From: Pseudomonas ovata
Lineage (GTDB): Bacteria; Pseudomonadota; Gammaproteobacteria; Pseudomonadales; Pseudomonadaceae
NCBI RefSeq assembly: GCF_003131185.1
Contig: NZ_QFFU01000010.1
Location: 62,001-126,000, forward strand
Direction: 5' to 3'
DNA: 64,000 nt
Of this stretch, positions 26,738 through 34,345 are shown one piece after another; within the stretch, counting starts at the first letter, position 1, and every line of letters starts with the position of its first letter. Both the position numbers and the translations under genes were made by a program. The notes under the pieces were generated by a model. It did no database searches. It was not told the origin of the DNA and saw only the letters and a program-made list of their open reading frames with translations.

Positions 26738-26903
26738 ATTTGTGTTATCGGCTTGCTGTCGCGGTTCCCGCCCGGCAGGCCATTGGTCATTCTGCCGGAA
26801 CGCCGGCGCTTCCCCTTGAGTCCATCTGAAGCGAACACCCTGTTCGATGCCCGCCCGTTGTGTGCAGTGAGCCGCGCATTTTATCCGTCAACCCGAACGG
26901 TGA

Positions 26904-27440
26904 ATGACAATGGCAAACACCCACCAAACGTCTGCGGGCAACACTGCCCGCAAAGAGGGTTCCCTGATCCGGGACCCGCTGGACCCGCTGTACGCTGAAA
27001 CCGCTGCCAGCGGCGATCGGCTCGCCTCCTCGCCCGCCCCGGCAGACAGCGATACCCAGAGCCTGGCCGGCTATATCGACGAACTGGCCGAGCGCATTGC
27101 GCACCTGGCCGACAACCTGCGCAACCAGAATGCCGACCAGGCGCTGCAGCAGGCGGTCAAGATGGCTCAAGACAACCCGACGCTGTTCATGCTGGGCAGT
27201 GTTGCGCTGGGCTTTGCGCTGTCACGTACCTTCAGGACCGACAGTCCACAGGCTGGACCCGGCGCGGCTACAGAATCGTCCGATCTGGCCATGCCTTCGA
27301 CCCCCGCTCAGGAAACCGCCGGCATGGCCTACAACAGCGTGCCGCCCGGACCTGCCAGTACGGCTGACCTCAGCGACCCGGGCGTGCCCACTACCGGGCC
27401 CGTTCCGGACCTTCCTGCATCCTCCAGAAAAGGAGTCTGA
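26904..27440 (+). CDS. Uncharacterised protein with a central helix and hydrophobic patch
   Basis: The 178-residue product has a polar, proline- and serine-rich N-terminus, an amphipathic helix (IDELAERIAHLADNLRNQ), one hydrophobic segment (NPTLFMLGSVALGFALS, about residues 93-109) and a disordered Pro/Ala-rich tail. The NPTLFMLGSVALGFALSR element recurs in the third gene of this cluster as a similar NPLPTLLMSVG stretch. It probably attaches to the inner membrane. It lies three bases before a DUF1469 gene and forms a three-gene operon. ATG at 26910 is an alternative start. Function unknown. Confidence 0.75.
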   Translation: MTMANTHQTSAGNTARKEGSLIRDPLDPLYAETAASGDRLASSPAPADSDTQSLAGYIDELAERIAHLADNLRNQNADQALQQAVKMAQDNPTLFMLGSVALGFALSRTFRTDSPQAGPGAATESSDLAMPSTPAQETAGMAYNSVPPGPASTADLSDPGVPTTGPVPDLPASSRKGV

Positions 27441-27442
27441 CG

Positions 27443-27853
27443 ATGAGCGACTCTCTAAACACGCCAGGTCCCGACAGCGACACGTCGGTTTTGGGACTGG
27501 TGCGCCAACTGGCCCATGAAGTGCCACTGCTGGTCAGCAAGGAAATGGCCTTGGCCAAGGCCGAATTGCGCGAATCGCTGGTGGCCACGCGTAACGGCGC
27601 CCGCTCGATCGCCAGTGGCATTGTGCTGTTGCTCGCCGGTCTCGTGGTGGTCTTGCTGGCCGTGGTGCAGATCCTGGCCTGGTACATCGCGCTGTGGCTG
27701 GCCGCACTGGTCGTCGGCATCGCGGCGATGATTGCAGGGGCCGTATTGCTCAAGGCCGGCAACCGCCAGTTCGACCTTTCCAACCTGACGCCTGAACGCA
27801 CCGCCCAGGCCTTGAACAAGGACAAGCAAACCCTCCAGAGGAAAGCATCATGA
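27443..27853 (+). CDS. DUF1469/phage-holin-3_6-superfamily membrane protein
   Basis: A 136-residue protein with a polar N-terminus (LVRQLAHEVPLLVSKEMALAKAELRE), two strong membrane helices between about residues 52 and 105, and a basic tail. The KEMALAKAELRE helix followed by two membrane spans is typical of DUF1469, which is classed with phage holins but is usually chromosomal and unrelated to lysis. GGAG precedes its ATG, and it overlaps the next gene by four bases (ATGA). Confidence 0.83.
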   Translation: MSDSLNTPGPDSDTSVLGLVRQLAHEVPLLVSKEMALAKAELRESLVATRNGARSIASGIVLLLAGLVVVLLAVVQILAWYIALWLAALVVGIAAMIAGAVLLKAGNRQFDLSNLTPERTAQALNKDKQTLQRKAS

Positions 27854-28473
27854 GCAACGACAGCACGTTTGACACCGCCGCCCAGGCCACCGATCCCGGG
27901 CAAAAGAGCCCTGAAGAACTGGAGCGTGAAGTCGACGCCCAGCGCTCCAGCATCGGCCAGATCGTCGATGCCCTGGAGAAAAAGATGTCACCCGGCCAAT
28001 GGATCGATCAGGCCTTGGCCTATACGCGGCAAAACGGTGGGGAGTTTGTCGGCAACCTGGGGCAGAGCGTGCGGCAGAACCCGCTGCCCACGCTGTTGAT
28101 GTCGGTGGGCGTGGCCTGGCTGGTGGTCGGCCAGCGCAACACTTCGCCCCGTGCCGGCGGCTCATCCGGCTCACTGCTTGAACCGCTCGCCGACAGCGTC
28201 GATAACGTCAAGGGCAAGGTGCAGGCCACGGCTTCGCGCCTGAAGGAAAAAGCCCGTCAGCTGACGCCTGACAAAGGCAGCGCCGAAGGCACACTCAAGA
28301 TCAAGGGCCAACGCCTGCAGACCGGCGTGAGTGATCTGGCGCATCAGCAGCCGCTGGTCCTGGCAGGCATCGCCGTGGCGCTGGGTGCCGCTCTGGGCCG
28401 GAGCCTGCCGCCGGTCGAGCGCAAGTGGACAAGGCACGACCCGCTGCAAACCACCTCGGCGGGTCTGGGTTGA
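27850..28473 (+). CDS. DUF3618-domain envelope/stress protein
   Basis: The 207-residue product begins with the DUF3618 signature (SPEELEREVDAQRSSIGQIV, about residues 17-36), then a membrane-like segment (NPLPTLLMSVGVAWLVVG), a charged helical stretch and a second hydrophobic segment (PLVLAGIAVALGAALGRSLP). Such genes commonly follow DUF1469 genes in proteobacteria and have been described as nutrient-deprivation-induced; the function is unknown. The stop codon is also the left base of a long hairpin. Confidence 0.83.
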   Translation: MSNDSTFDTAAQATDPGQKSPEELEREVDAQRSSIGQIVDALEKKMSPGQWIDQALAYTRQNGGEFVGNLGQSVRQNPLPTLLMSVGVAWLVVGQRNTSPRAGGSSGSLLEPLADSVDNVKGKVQATASRLKEKARQLTPDKGSAEGTLKIKGQRLQTGVSDLAHQQPLVLAGIAVALGAALGRSLPPVERKWTRHDPLQTTSAGLG

Positions 28474-28521
28474 ACCAGGGCAGCGGCCCTGCACTGGCAG
28501 GGCCGCGCACGGCCTGGTTCA
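28471..28521. terminator. Bidirectional hairpin joining two convergent stop codons
   Basis: TGAACCAGG (28471-28479) pairs with CCTGGTTCA (28513-28521), and inside it GCGGCCCTGC (28483-28492) pairs with GCAGGGCCGC (28497-28506) around ACTG. The outermost bases are the TGA stops of the DUF3618 gene and of the convergent ydcH-like gene. It most likely ends transcription from both sides. Confidence 0.7.
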
Positions 28522-28761
28522 GTCGGCGGCCTCAAGCCGGGCAGCGATGCGGTCCTTGACCAACAGCCGATGCTCCTTGAGCTTTCTCAGTTCCTCGTCA
28601 CCGATGCCGCCTGCCGGTCCTTTTTCGGCCTTGATGACGTCATCATCGGCTTGCTGGTACTCATGGAGCAACTGCTGCAGACGCTCGTCGCGCTTGCCAC
28701 GCGCCATGACGTCTTCCCTGCTCAAATGCAAATCCGCGTACAGATCATGTTTGACTGGCAT
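28519..28761 (-). CDS. YdcH-family (DUF465) small protein
   Basis: The 80-residue protein is a charged two-helix hairpin (DERLQQLLHEYQQADDDVIKAE; then EELRKLKEHRLLVKDRIAARL) matching the DUF465/YdcH family. The conserved LKEHRLLVKDRI is near the C-terminus. No enzymatic residues are expected; family members are cytoplasmic and poorly understood. It is convergent with the DUF3618 operon and shares its terminator hairpin. Confidence 0.8.
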   Translation of the reverse strand: MPVKHDLYADLHLSREDVMARGKRDERLQQLLHEYQQADDDVIKAEKGPAGGIGDEELRKLKEHRLLVKDRIAARLEAAD

Positions 28762-28829
28762 GAATCGGCCTCCATCGGATGAAAAGGAATCCTAAGGGTA
28801 GCAGGCCACAGGGTGTCAGCCAGCCAGGC

Positions 28830-29765
28830 TCAACCTCCACGCCGGCGTCGTACCTCGAAGGCCCGCAGATGGATACACGCCACCTCAAGCATCGACAATC
28901 CCCTGGGCGCCACACCCAGCGCCTGACGACGCGCCAGCAGGTCGCCCAGCACATGCTCGCCTTCGGTGGTCGCACCACGCTCGATGTCACGCAGCAATGA
29001 AGCACTCAAGGTCGAACCCGGTGTGGTCAGCATTGCCAGGCACTGCTGCTGCGCCTGGGCACTCAAAGGATGACCCGCCGCCAGGGCAATCTGCGCACAC
29101 TCTTGCAGGGTCGCGACCAACAGCGGCTCGCCGCCGCCAGCCAGCACATCGCCCAGCGCGGCACGCAGGGTACCGGTCACGGCGGCCAGAGTGGCGATAA
29201 AGCACCACTTATCCCACATGTCCTGCAAGATGTGCTGGCTGAAACTGGCGTCGAAACCGGCATCGGCCAGCGCTTCAGCCACCCGCAGGATGCGCTGGTT
29301 GGACGCGCCGCTGAGTTCACCGAAACGCAATTGATGATGCATTCCCAGGTGCAGGATCACGCCATCGGCATTGTGATCCAGTGATGCCAGGCATTGCCCG
29401 CCCAGCACGGCCTGAGGGCCGAAGCGCTCGACAAGCCGGTCCAGGTGAGCCATGCCATTGAGCAGCGGCAGGATCGCCGTGCCCGGTCCGACTGCCGGCG
29501 CACAATCGTTGATCGTCTCTTCAAGGTCGTAGGCCTTGCAGGTCAGCACGATCAGATCAAAGGGTGTAGTCAACTGGTGGGCCAGCACACACGGCGGTGA
29601 CGGATAATGAATATCGCCGTGCGGACTGCGCACCCGCAGGCCGTCGCGCTCAAGTTTTTCAGCGCGGCGTGGCCGCACCAGAAAAGTGACATTACGACCG
29701 GCTTCCAGCAGCCGGCCACCGAAGTAACCGCCTACTGCACCGGCACCGACCATCAGAATGCGCAT
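28830..29765 (-). CDS. 2-dehydropantoate 2-reductase family (PanE/ApbA) protein
   Basis: The 311-residue protein has the N-terminal NADP-binding motif VGAGAVGGYFGGRL (residues 6-19) and the PanE middle region with TCKAYDLE (catalytic Lys) and NGMAHLDRL (Asn/His). The C-terminal domain has DMWDKWCFIATLAAVTG, where family members show a KW/KL-type helix. It may reduce ketopantoate for CoA synthesis or another 2-oxo acid; many Pseudomonas have several paralogues, so panE proper is not claimed. It stands alone on the minus strand. Confidence 0.85.
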   Translation of the reverse strand: MRILMVGAGAVGGYFGGRLLEAGRNVTFLVRPRRAEKLERDGLRVRSPHGDIHYPSPPCVLAHQLTTPFDLIVLTCKAYDLEETINDCAPAVGPGTAILPLLNGMAHLDRLVERFGPQAVLGGQCLASLDHNADGVILHLGMHHQLRFGELSGASNQRILRVAEALADAGFDASFSQHILQDMWDKWCFIATLAAVTGTLRAALGDVLAGGGEPLLVATLQECAQIALAAGHPLSAQAQQQCLAMLTTPGSTLSASLLRDIERGATTEGEHVLGDLLARRQALGVAPRGLSMLEVACIHLRAFEVRRRRGG

Positions 29766-29873
29766 ATGAAGTGGCTCTCCCTGGCTTGATCCGAATGGCG
29801 TGCATCGGACTTGATGCCCTCAATCGATAGGCATCGGACGATGAAGTTCAACGCGTACAAGAATAGATGACGC

Positions 29874-29908
29874 AAAAAAAATCCCGACAGCCTGATGACT
29901 GTACGGGA
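29874..29908 (-). terminator. Rho-independent terminator of the FAD oxidoreductase gene
   Basis: Read on the minus strand, TCCCGTACAG and CTGTCGGGA form a stem with one unpaired base around a TCATCAGG-like loop, followed by eight T. It is 30 bases past the stop of the gene at 29938-31362. Confidence 0.8.
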
Positions 29909-29937
29909 CAAAGGGGACTGCACCGGCTAAAGCGCGC

Positions 29938-31362
29938 TCAGCGCTTGCCGGCCAGGCCTGGCAGCAACAGGTGCATGCGCTCATCCAGGACCTGGATCAG
30001 GGTCTGCCGGGGATGATCCGCGGCACAGGCCAGCCGTCGCAACCGCGCCTGCAACGCCTCGATCACCACACGGCTGGCATCATGGTGAAATTGCCAGACG
30101 CCATAGATACGGCCTTCGAACGACGGCTCGCTGCCCAACTGCGGATCGGCCGCCAGCCCCGAGCCGATGCCGAACAGGTACAGGCCATCCAGCCGCCGCC
30201 CTTGCTGGTCCAGCGGACAACCGTTGGCATCGGAATCCAGGCCACCGCGAGCCTGGCGCAACTCGACAGGCGTACCGTCGGCGTGGCTGAGTACAGGCAG
30301 TACGGGTTGATAACCGGTGCACTGGATCACCGCACCCGGTTCAGCCAGGGCCTGCGCCGCCCGCTCCAGATCGCCCGGCGGCCCCTGGTGTGTCTGCATG
30401 CGTTGCACGCCGACGCCGGTCTTGCCGATACGTGAACGGGCCAGCACTTCGCGGCCAATGTCGAGCGCCCGGTAGCGCAGCCCGCCCGAGCGGTTGACCC
30501 GTCCGGACAGCGGGCACACATCCTGTTGCGGGTCGAACTGGCAACCTTCCTCTTGCGCCTGCTCGACCGTTTCGTAGAAAAGCCGGATCGGGGTGCGGTG
30601 AATCAGGGTCACTTCACGCAAGCCGGCGAACTCCAGCGCATCGGCCAGATTTTCCAGCACTGAAAAGGCACTGTGCGAACCGCCGATCACGCTGATGCGT
30701 TGTCCATTGGCAATGAAGGGCATCAGTTGCTCGCGCAACTGCACGGCATTCATGCGCAAGATGGCGTCCGAGCCCAGGATCCGGGCTGATCGTGAGAGGT
30801 GCAGCCCCTGTGCAGCCAGGTGCTCGACCAGATGCCGGGGGTCCTGGCGACCGCCCAGGTTGAGCACCAGGCCCTGGCAATGAATACGCCGCTCGTACCC
30901 GGCGGTCTCGACCCGCAGGCACAGTTGACCCGGTTGCCAGATCACTTCGGTGATCGTGGTGCTGTGCCAGATCCTGACGCCATAGTGCTGGACAATATGG
31001 CGCAGCACCAATTGCGAAGCCTCGGCCATCAGTTCCCCGGCCTCGGCCAGCGGTGGCGCGCTGTTGGCCTGGCGACGAATGCGCCAATAGGCCGGCGAAT
31101 ACTCCAGCGGCTCGAAAATGTCGGCCAGCCGCGGGTCGCGCAGGCAATCGATGAACACATCGCCCACCGAATTGGCGGTGATGCAGTAATTTCCAAGACT
31201 GCCGATGCCCGGGGTCTCGCTGGCGTCGACAATGATCAGGCCATTGCGTGCCAGTTCGGCAAGCGTTCCGGTTTTCAAGGCATTGAACAGAAAGCCCATG
31301 CCCGCCACCCCTGCGCCACCGACAACGCAGGCACACGTCACGTGCATATGATCTTCAAACAT
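29938..31362 (-). CDS. FAD/NAD(P)-dependent oxidoreductase, lysine/ornithine-monooxygenase-like fold
   Basis: The 474-residue protein has an N-terminal FAD motif VVGGAGVAGMGFLF (about residues 13-26) and a second nucleotide motif SVIGGSHSAFS near residue 225. This arrangement recalls NAD_binding_9/SidA-like enzymes, but I cannot name the substrate. The late segment GLYLFGIGSGLAADPQLGSE is the usual FAD closing motif. No siderophore genes are adjacent. A start at the ATG five codons downstream (MHVTCACVVGG) is equally possible. It has its own terminator. Confidence 0.7.
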   Translation of the reverse strand: MFEDHMHVTCACVVGGAGVAGMGFLFNALKTGTLAELARNGLIIVDASETPGIGSLGNYCITANSVGDVFIDCLRDPRLADIFEPLEYSPAYWRIRRQANSAPPLAEAGELMAEASQLVLRHIVQHYGVRIWHSTTITEVIWQPGQLCLRVETAGYERRIHCQGLVLNLGGRQDPRHLVEHLAAQGLHLSRSARILGSDAILRMNAVQLREQLMPFIANGQRISVIGGSHSAFSVLENLADALEFAGLREVTLIHRTPIRLFYETVEQAQEEGCQFDPQQDVCPLSGRVNRSGGLRYRALDIGREVLARSRIGKTGVGVQRMQTHQGPPGDLERAAQALAEPGAVIQCTGYQPVLPVLSHADGTPVELRQARGGLDSDANGCPLDQQGRRLDGLYLFGIGSGLAADPQLGSEPSFEGRIYGVWQFHHDASRVVIEALQARLRRLACAADHPRQTLIQVLDERMHLLLPGLAGKR

Positions 31363-31970
31363 AGTGTCTTCCTTGGCCTGTTGATAAGAGGTTCCTGTCT
31401 TGCGTCATCGGAAGGGCAAGTTCCCGATGCAGGAAACAACAACTTACATTCCTGTGGTGGAGGCTTGTGAATCATCACGTTGCACAACTTCTTTAACCCC
31501 GTTGCAGGCCTGTCAAAGTTATAACGCAACGGACAAACGTTTGCGCCACACTCACGCCCCCGACCGGGCGGGCAGTGACTGTAATAAGCAAAGGGAGTTC
31601 AAACAATACGCAGCCACGCTACCGCCCCACGCGACAGCGCTTGAGGTGATACCGGTAAAGGCGTTGAGCGGCCGTCTTCAAGGCCATGTGTTGGGCGCGA
31701 TAGTTACAAAGATTCCGGCACAGTGTCAAATAACCAGCCGGGGCTTGAATACACTTGCAGTGCTAGGCAACGCCCTGATTTTCAGATCAATTTCGCCCAA
31801 CCTCCGCAAACGGGAAGCGGTCGTGACAGGCACGCGTGGCCCGCCGGCCTGGTTGTTTTTTTAGATGGGTGTTGCGCGGGGCCGCCGGAAACCGACGCCA
31901 ATAAAATGGCAACGCCGCAGGTCGACACAAGAGCCGTGTCGACCAGGGTGTTCGGAGGTGCTGCGGTGCT
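31363..31970. other. 608-bp gap without a recognised gene
   Basis: No ORF here has convincing coding character. Near its right end a GC-rich stretch with CAGGC/GCCTG complementarity (31828-31851) is followed by seven T (31855-31861), which could end a short plus-strand transcript. GC content is lower than in the flanks. A small RNA is possible but not shown. Confidence 0.35.
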
Positions 31971-32237
31971 TCAGGCGCGACGCGAATAGACCTGGGGACG
32001 GCTGACGCTGTCCAGTTCTTCGCGCAGGCCGGCCACCAGGTCATTGATGGCCCGGCTGCTGTCCAGGCGCATCAGGTCAATGCCGGTGACCAGCAGATCG
32101 ACACGCCCGGTGGTGGGCTCTGCGATCTGAATGGTCATGGAGCGATCCGGCGCAATGGTGCAGGTGCAACTGAGCGGCAGAAAAGCACCTTCAACAATAC
32201 TGCGTAGTTCGAGCGTAGACAGTCCACAAGCGATCAT
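31971..32237 (-). CDS. DUF1652-domain protein
   Basis: The 88-residue protein matches the Pseudomonas-typical DUF1652 pattern: LSTLELRSIVEGAFLPLSC at the start, CTIAPDRSMTIQIAEP and VDLLVTGIDLMRL...SSRAINDLVAGLREEL. AAGGAG-like AGGAGATAG lies before the ATG on the minus strand. It is a small soluble protein of unknown function, usually present in several copies per genome. It stands alone between two gene-poor gaps. Confidence 0.85.
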   Translation of the reverse strand: MIACGLSTLELRSIVEGAFLPLSCTCTIAPDRSMTIQIAEPTTGRVDLLVTGIDLMRLDSSRAINDLVAGLREELDSVSRPQVYSRRA

Positions 32238-32586
32238 TTGCTATCTCCTTATTGCGAGCACCTTGAATCATCCATCCGGCGCTTACGCTTATTGGTGTTA
32301 ATAACAGACAGGCCTCGGGCCTGCCCAACAACGGCCACCGCAGGCAGCGGTTAACTTCAACCCTTATACGCGCTGGCGGCAGCACCGGCAATGAAGTTTC
32401 GACGTGCAGCAGAACAACCCGTTATTTATTTGATAACGGACAAAGGAAAATCGTTTCATCTTATAAACAGTTTATTTTTAGCGGCCGGACGAGTAAGACT
32501 TGTTAACGTTTGAACAGGGGATGTGAAGCGCAGCGGCCCGCCCCGGACCGGATCTGACTCACCAGATCCGGTGGCAACGCAAGGGC
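32238..32586. other. 349-bp AT-richer gap with a stem-loop
   Basis: The gap holds the promoter of the DUF1652 gene on one side and the 3' end of the GNAT transcript on the other. Around 32400-32520 it is unusually AT-rich. The only structure recognised is the stem-loop at 32547-32572. Confidence 0.4.
32547..32572 (-). terminator. Stem-loop after the GNAT gene
   Basis: ACCGGATCTG and CAGATCCGGT form a perfect ten-bp stem with an ACTCAC loop, 15 bases past the GNAT stop. There is no T-run on the minus strand, so termination is probable rather than certain. Confidence 0.55.
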
Positions 32587-33066
32587 TTATTCCGGCCGTG
32601 TCAGACGCAGGTGAATCAGCGCCACCGGTGCGCCTTGCTTGTCACGCCGCTCTTCAATGGAGAATGGCCGAAACCCGAGCCTGGAGTAAAACACCAGCCC
32701 GGTGACGTTGTGGTTGTAGCACGAGGAGGTCACTTCACGGGCTTCATGCTTGTCGAAGGCAATCTCGGCCATGCAGGCGATCAGATAACGCCCCACGCCC
32801 TTGGAACGCGCGTGGCTGGCGATGATGACGTTACCCAGCGTGCAACGATCACGAAACACGCAACGCACAAAATTGGCGTAGCCGACCACTTCACCATGCA
32901 GCTCGACCACGGTGGGGTCGGAGCGCTGCTCCAGCGACTCTTGCAGTTGCGCCGGGGTGAACGGGTACACCGCCTGGGGAAACATGTAGAACAGCTCATC
33001 GGGATTCTGAGGAAGGGCACAGACGGCGGCGATGTCTTTTTCTTCCATGGGACGATGTAGGAACAT
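32587..33066 (-). CDS. GNAT-family N-acetyltransferase
   Basis: The 159-residue protein is a single GNAT domain. The acetyl-CoA loop is ARSKGVGRYLIACMAEIA (Q/RxxGxG/A type, about residues 86-103), and NHNVTGLVFYSRLGFRPF is motif B. The start at 33066 follows AAAAGG on the minus strand; the longer frame upstream begins in non-coding sequence. The substrate is unknown; residues around FMFPQAVYP resemble Pseudomonas acetyltransferases of unassigned function. Confidence 0.83.
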   Translation of the reverse strand: MFLHRPMEEKDIAAVCALPQNPDELFYMFPQAVYPFTPAQLQESLEQRSDPTVVELHGEVVGYANFVRCVFRDRCTLGNVIIASHARSKGVGRYLIACMAEIAFDKHEAREVTSSCYNHNVTGLVFYSRLGFRPFSIEERRDKQGAPVALIHLRLTRPE

Positions 33067-33394
33067 TGCGAATACCTTTTGAAGAAATTGAAGAACACGC
33101 GCTGCAGCGGGGGGTGTGAAATCCTGTGACACCGGTTGAATAAACCATATCCCCCCCGGCAGCCGCCAGACTTTTAATCCGTGCAGGCAAAATGACACGC
33201 CCCCTGCGACCTGACAACCCGAGCCGCCTGCACAGCCCCTGAAGGGTCGCCAACACAGGATTCTGCAAGGCCGGCAGTCGGTTATCCACGAACAGTCCGT
33301 TCGGGCAATATCCTGTAACGCATAATGCCTGTCGTGCGGTGCAATGCCACGGCATAAACAGCCTCTATTTCATTTTGATGAACGGATTGCCTGC
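33067..33394. other. Divergent intergenic region
   Basis: This 328-bp gap separates the divergent GNAT and alpha/beta-hydrolase genes and should contain both promoters. No repeat, RNA or clear operator was found. Confidence 0.4.
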
Positions 33395-34345
33395 ATGCCG
33401 CTGTCTCGACCTGCTTCTCGCAAATGGCGTCGCCTTGTCCTGGCGCTGATGGCTGTGATCATCATCGGCCTGCCTGTCGGCTGCGTGGTTCTTGAGCGCA
33501 AGGAGCGCGAGCTGGTATTTCGCATCGAGCCGGGCACGGCCAGTTGGTACGGCGGCTTGCCCGCCGGCGTTGAAGAACTGGAACTCAAGACCCCGGCGCT
33601 GGGCAATAAACAGAATATCCATGCCTGGTGGTGGCCGGCGCCACGCAAGGATGCCGCCACCGTGCTGTACCTGCATGGCTCGCGCTGGAACCTCACCGGC
33701 CAGTTGTTCCGTATCGAGCAATTGCGCGCCCTGGGCTTTTCGGTGCTGGCCATCGACTACCGCGGCTTTGGCCAGAGCGTGGGCGAGCTGCCGTCGGAAA
33801 AAAGCGTCTATGAAGATGCGCGCATCGCCTGGGAGCGTCTGAAGCTGTTGCAGCCGGACCCCAGCCGACGCCTGATCTATGGCCATTCGCTGGGCGGTGC
33901 GGTCGCGGTCGACCTGGCCGCCGAACTGGGCCGTGACGCCGCCAGGAACAACAGCCCGGTGCAGGCACGCGGCCTGATCATCGAGTCGACCTTCACCAAC
34001 CTGGCAGACGTGGCCACCTCGGTCGCCAGCAGCTACACCTCGTTGCCGGTGCGCTGGCTGCTGTCGCAGAAATTCGACTCACAGGACAAGATCGCCACCA
34101 TCCACATGCCGGTGCTGATCGTCCACGGCACCGCCGACCGCTATGTGCCGCCGCGCTTCAGCGAAGAATTGTTTGCCGCCGCCGCCGAGCCCAAGAACCT
34201 GCTGCTGATCCCCGGCGGTACTCACAACAACAGCATGCGCCTGGGCCGCCAGGCCTACAGCCAGGCCATCCAGGCGCTGCTCAAGACGCCAGCGCCGCGC
34301 ACCCAGGCCAGCCAGCCCAAGGCCAAAGGTGCTCAGGCCGGCTAA
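33395..34345 (+). CDS. Alpha/beta hydrolase with N-terminal membrane anchor
   Basis: The 316-residue protein has a single hydrophobic N-terminal helix (LVLALMAVIIIGLPVGCVVL) that could be an uncleaved anchor or, less likely, a lipoprotein signal. The catalytic triad is visible: nucleophile Ser in GHSLGG, Asp in VHGTADRYVPPR and His in GGTHNNS. YLHGSRWN is the oxyanion region. It resembles the BEM46/ABHD-type serine hydrolases exported to the periplasmic face. Its TAA overlaps the TAG of the convergent kinase in the sequence CTAA. Confidence 0.82.
   Translation: MPLSRPASRKWRRLVLALMAVIIIGLPVGCVVLERKERELVFRIEPGTASWYGGLPAGVEELELKTPALGNKQNIHAWWWPAPRKDAATVLYLHGSRWNLTGQLFRIEQLRALGFSVLAIDYRGFGQSVGELPSEKSVYEDARIAWERLKLLQPDPSRRLIYGHSLGGAVAVDLAAELGRDAARNNSPVQARGLIIESTFTNLADVATSVASSYTSLPVRWLLSQKFDSQDKIATIHMPVLIVHGTADRYVPPRFSEELFAAAAEPKNLLLIPGGTHNNSMRLGRQAYSQAIQALLKTPAPRTQASQPKAKGAQAG

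Noticed and set aside
27443..27853. Holin-like gene as a sign of prophage
   Set aside because: DUF1469 proteins are grouped with holins by fold only; no lysin, structural or integrase genes are near, and the partners are DUF3618-type chromosomal genes.
31400..31864. Plus-strand ORF of 154 codons
   Set aside because: Codon use is unlike the neighbours, no ribosome site at a sensible distance, no motif, and it overlaps the upstream region of the oxidoreductase gene.
34342..34345. CTAA shared by the stops of hydrolase and kinase genes
   Set aside because: A four-base tail-to-tail overlap is common in compact genomes and needs no special explanation.
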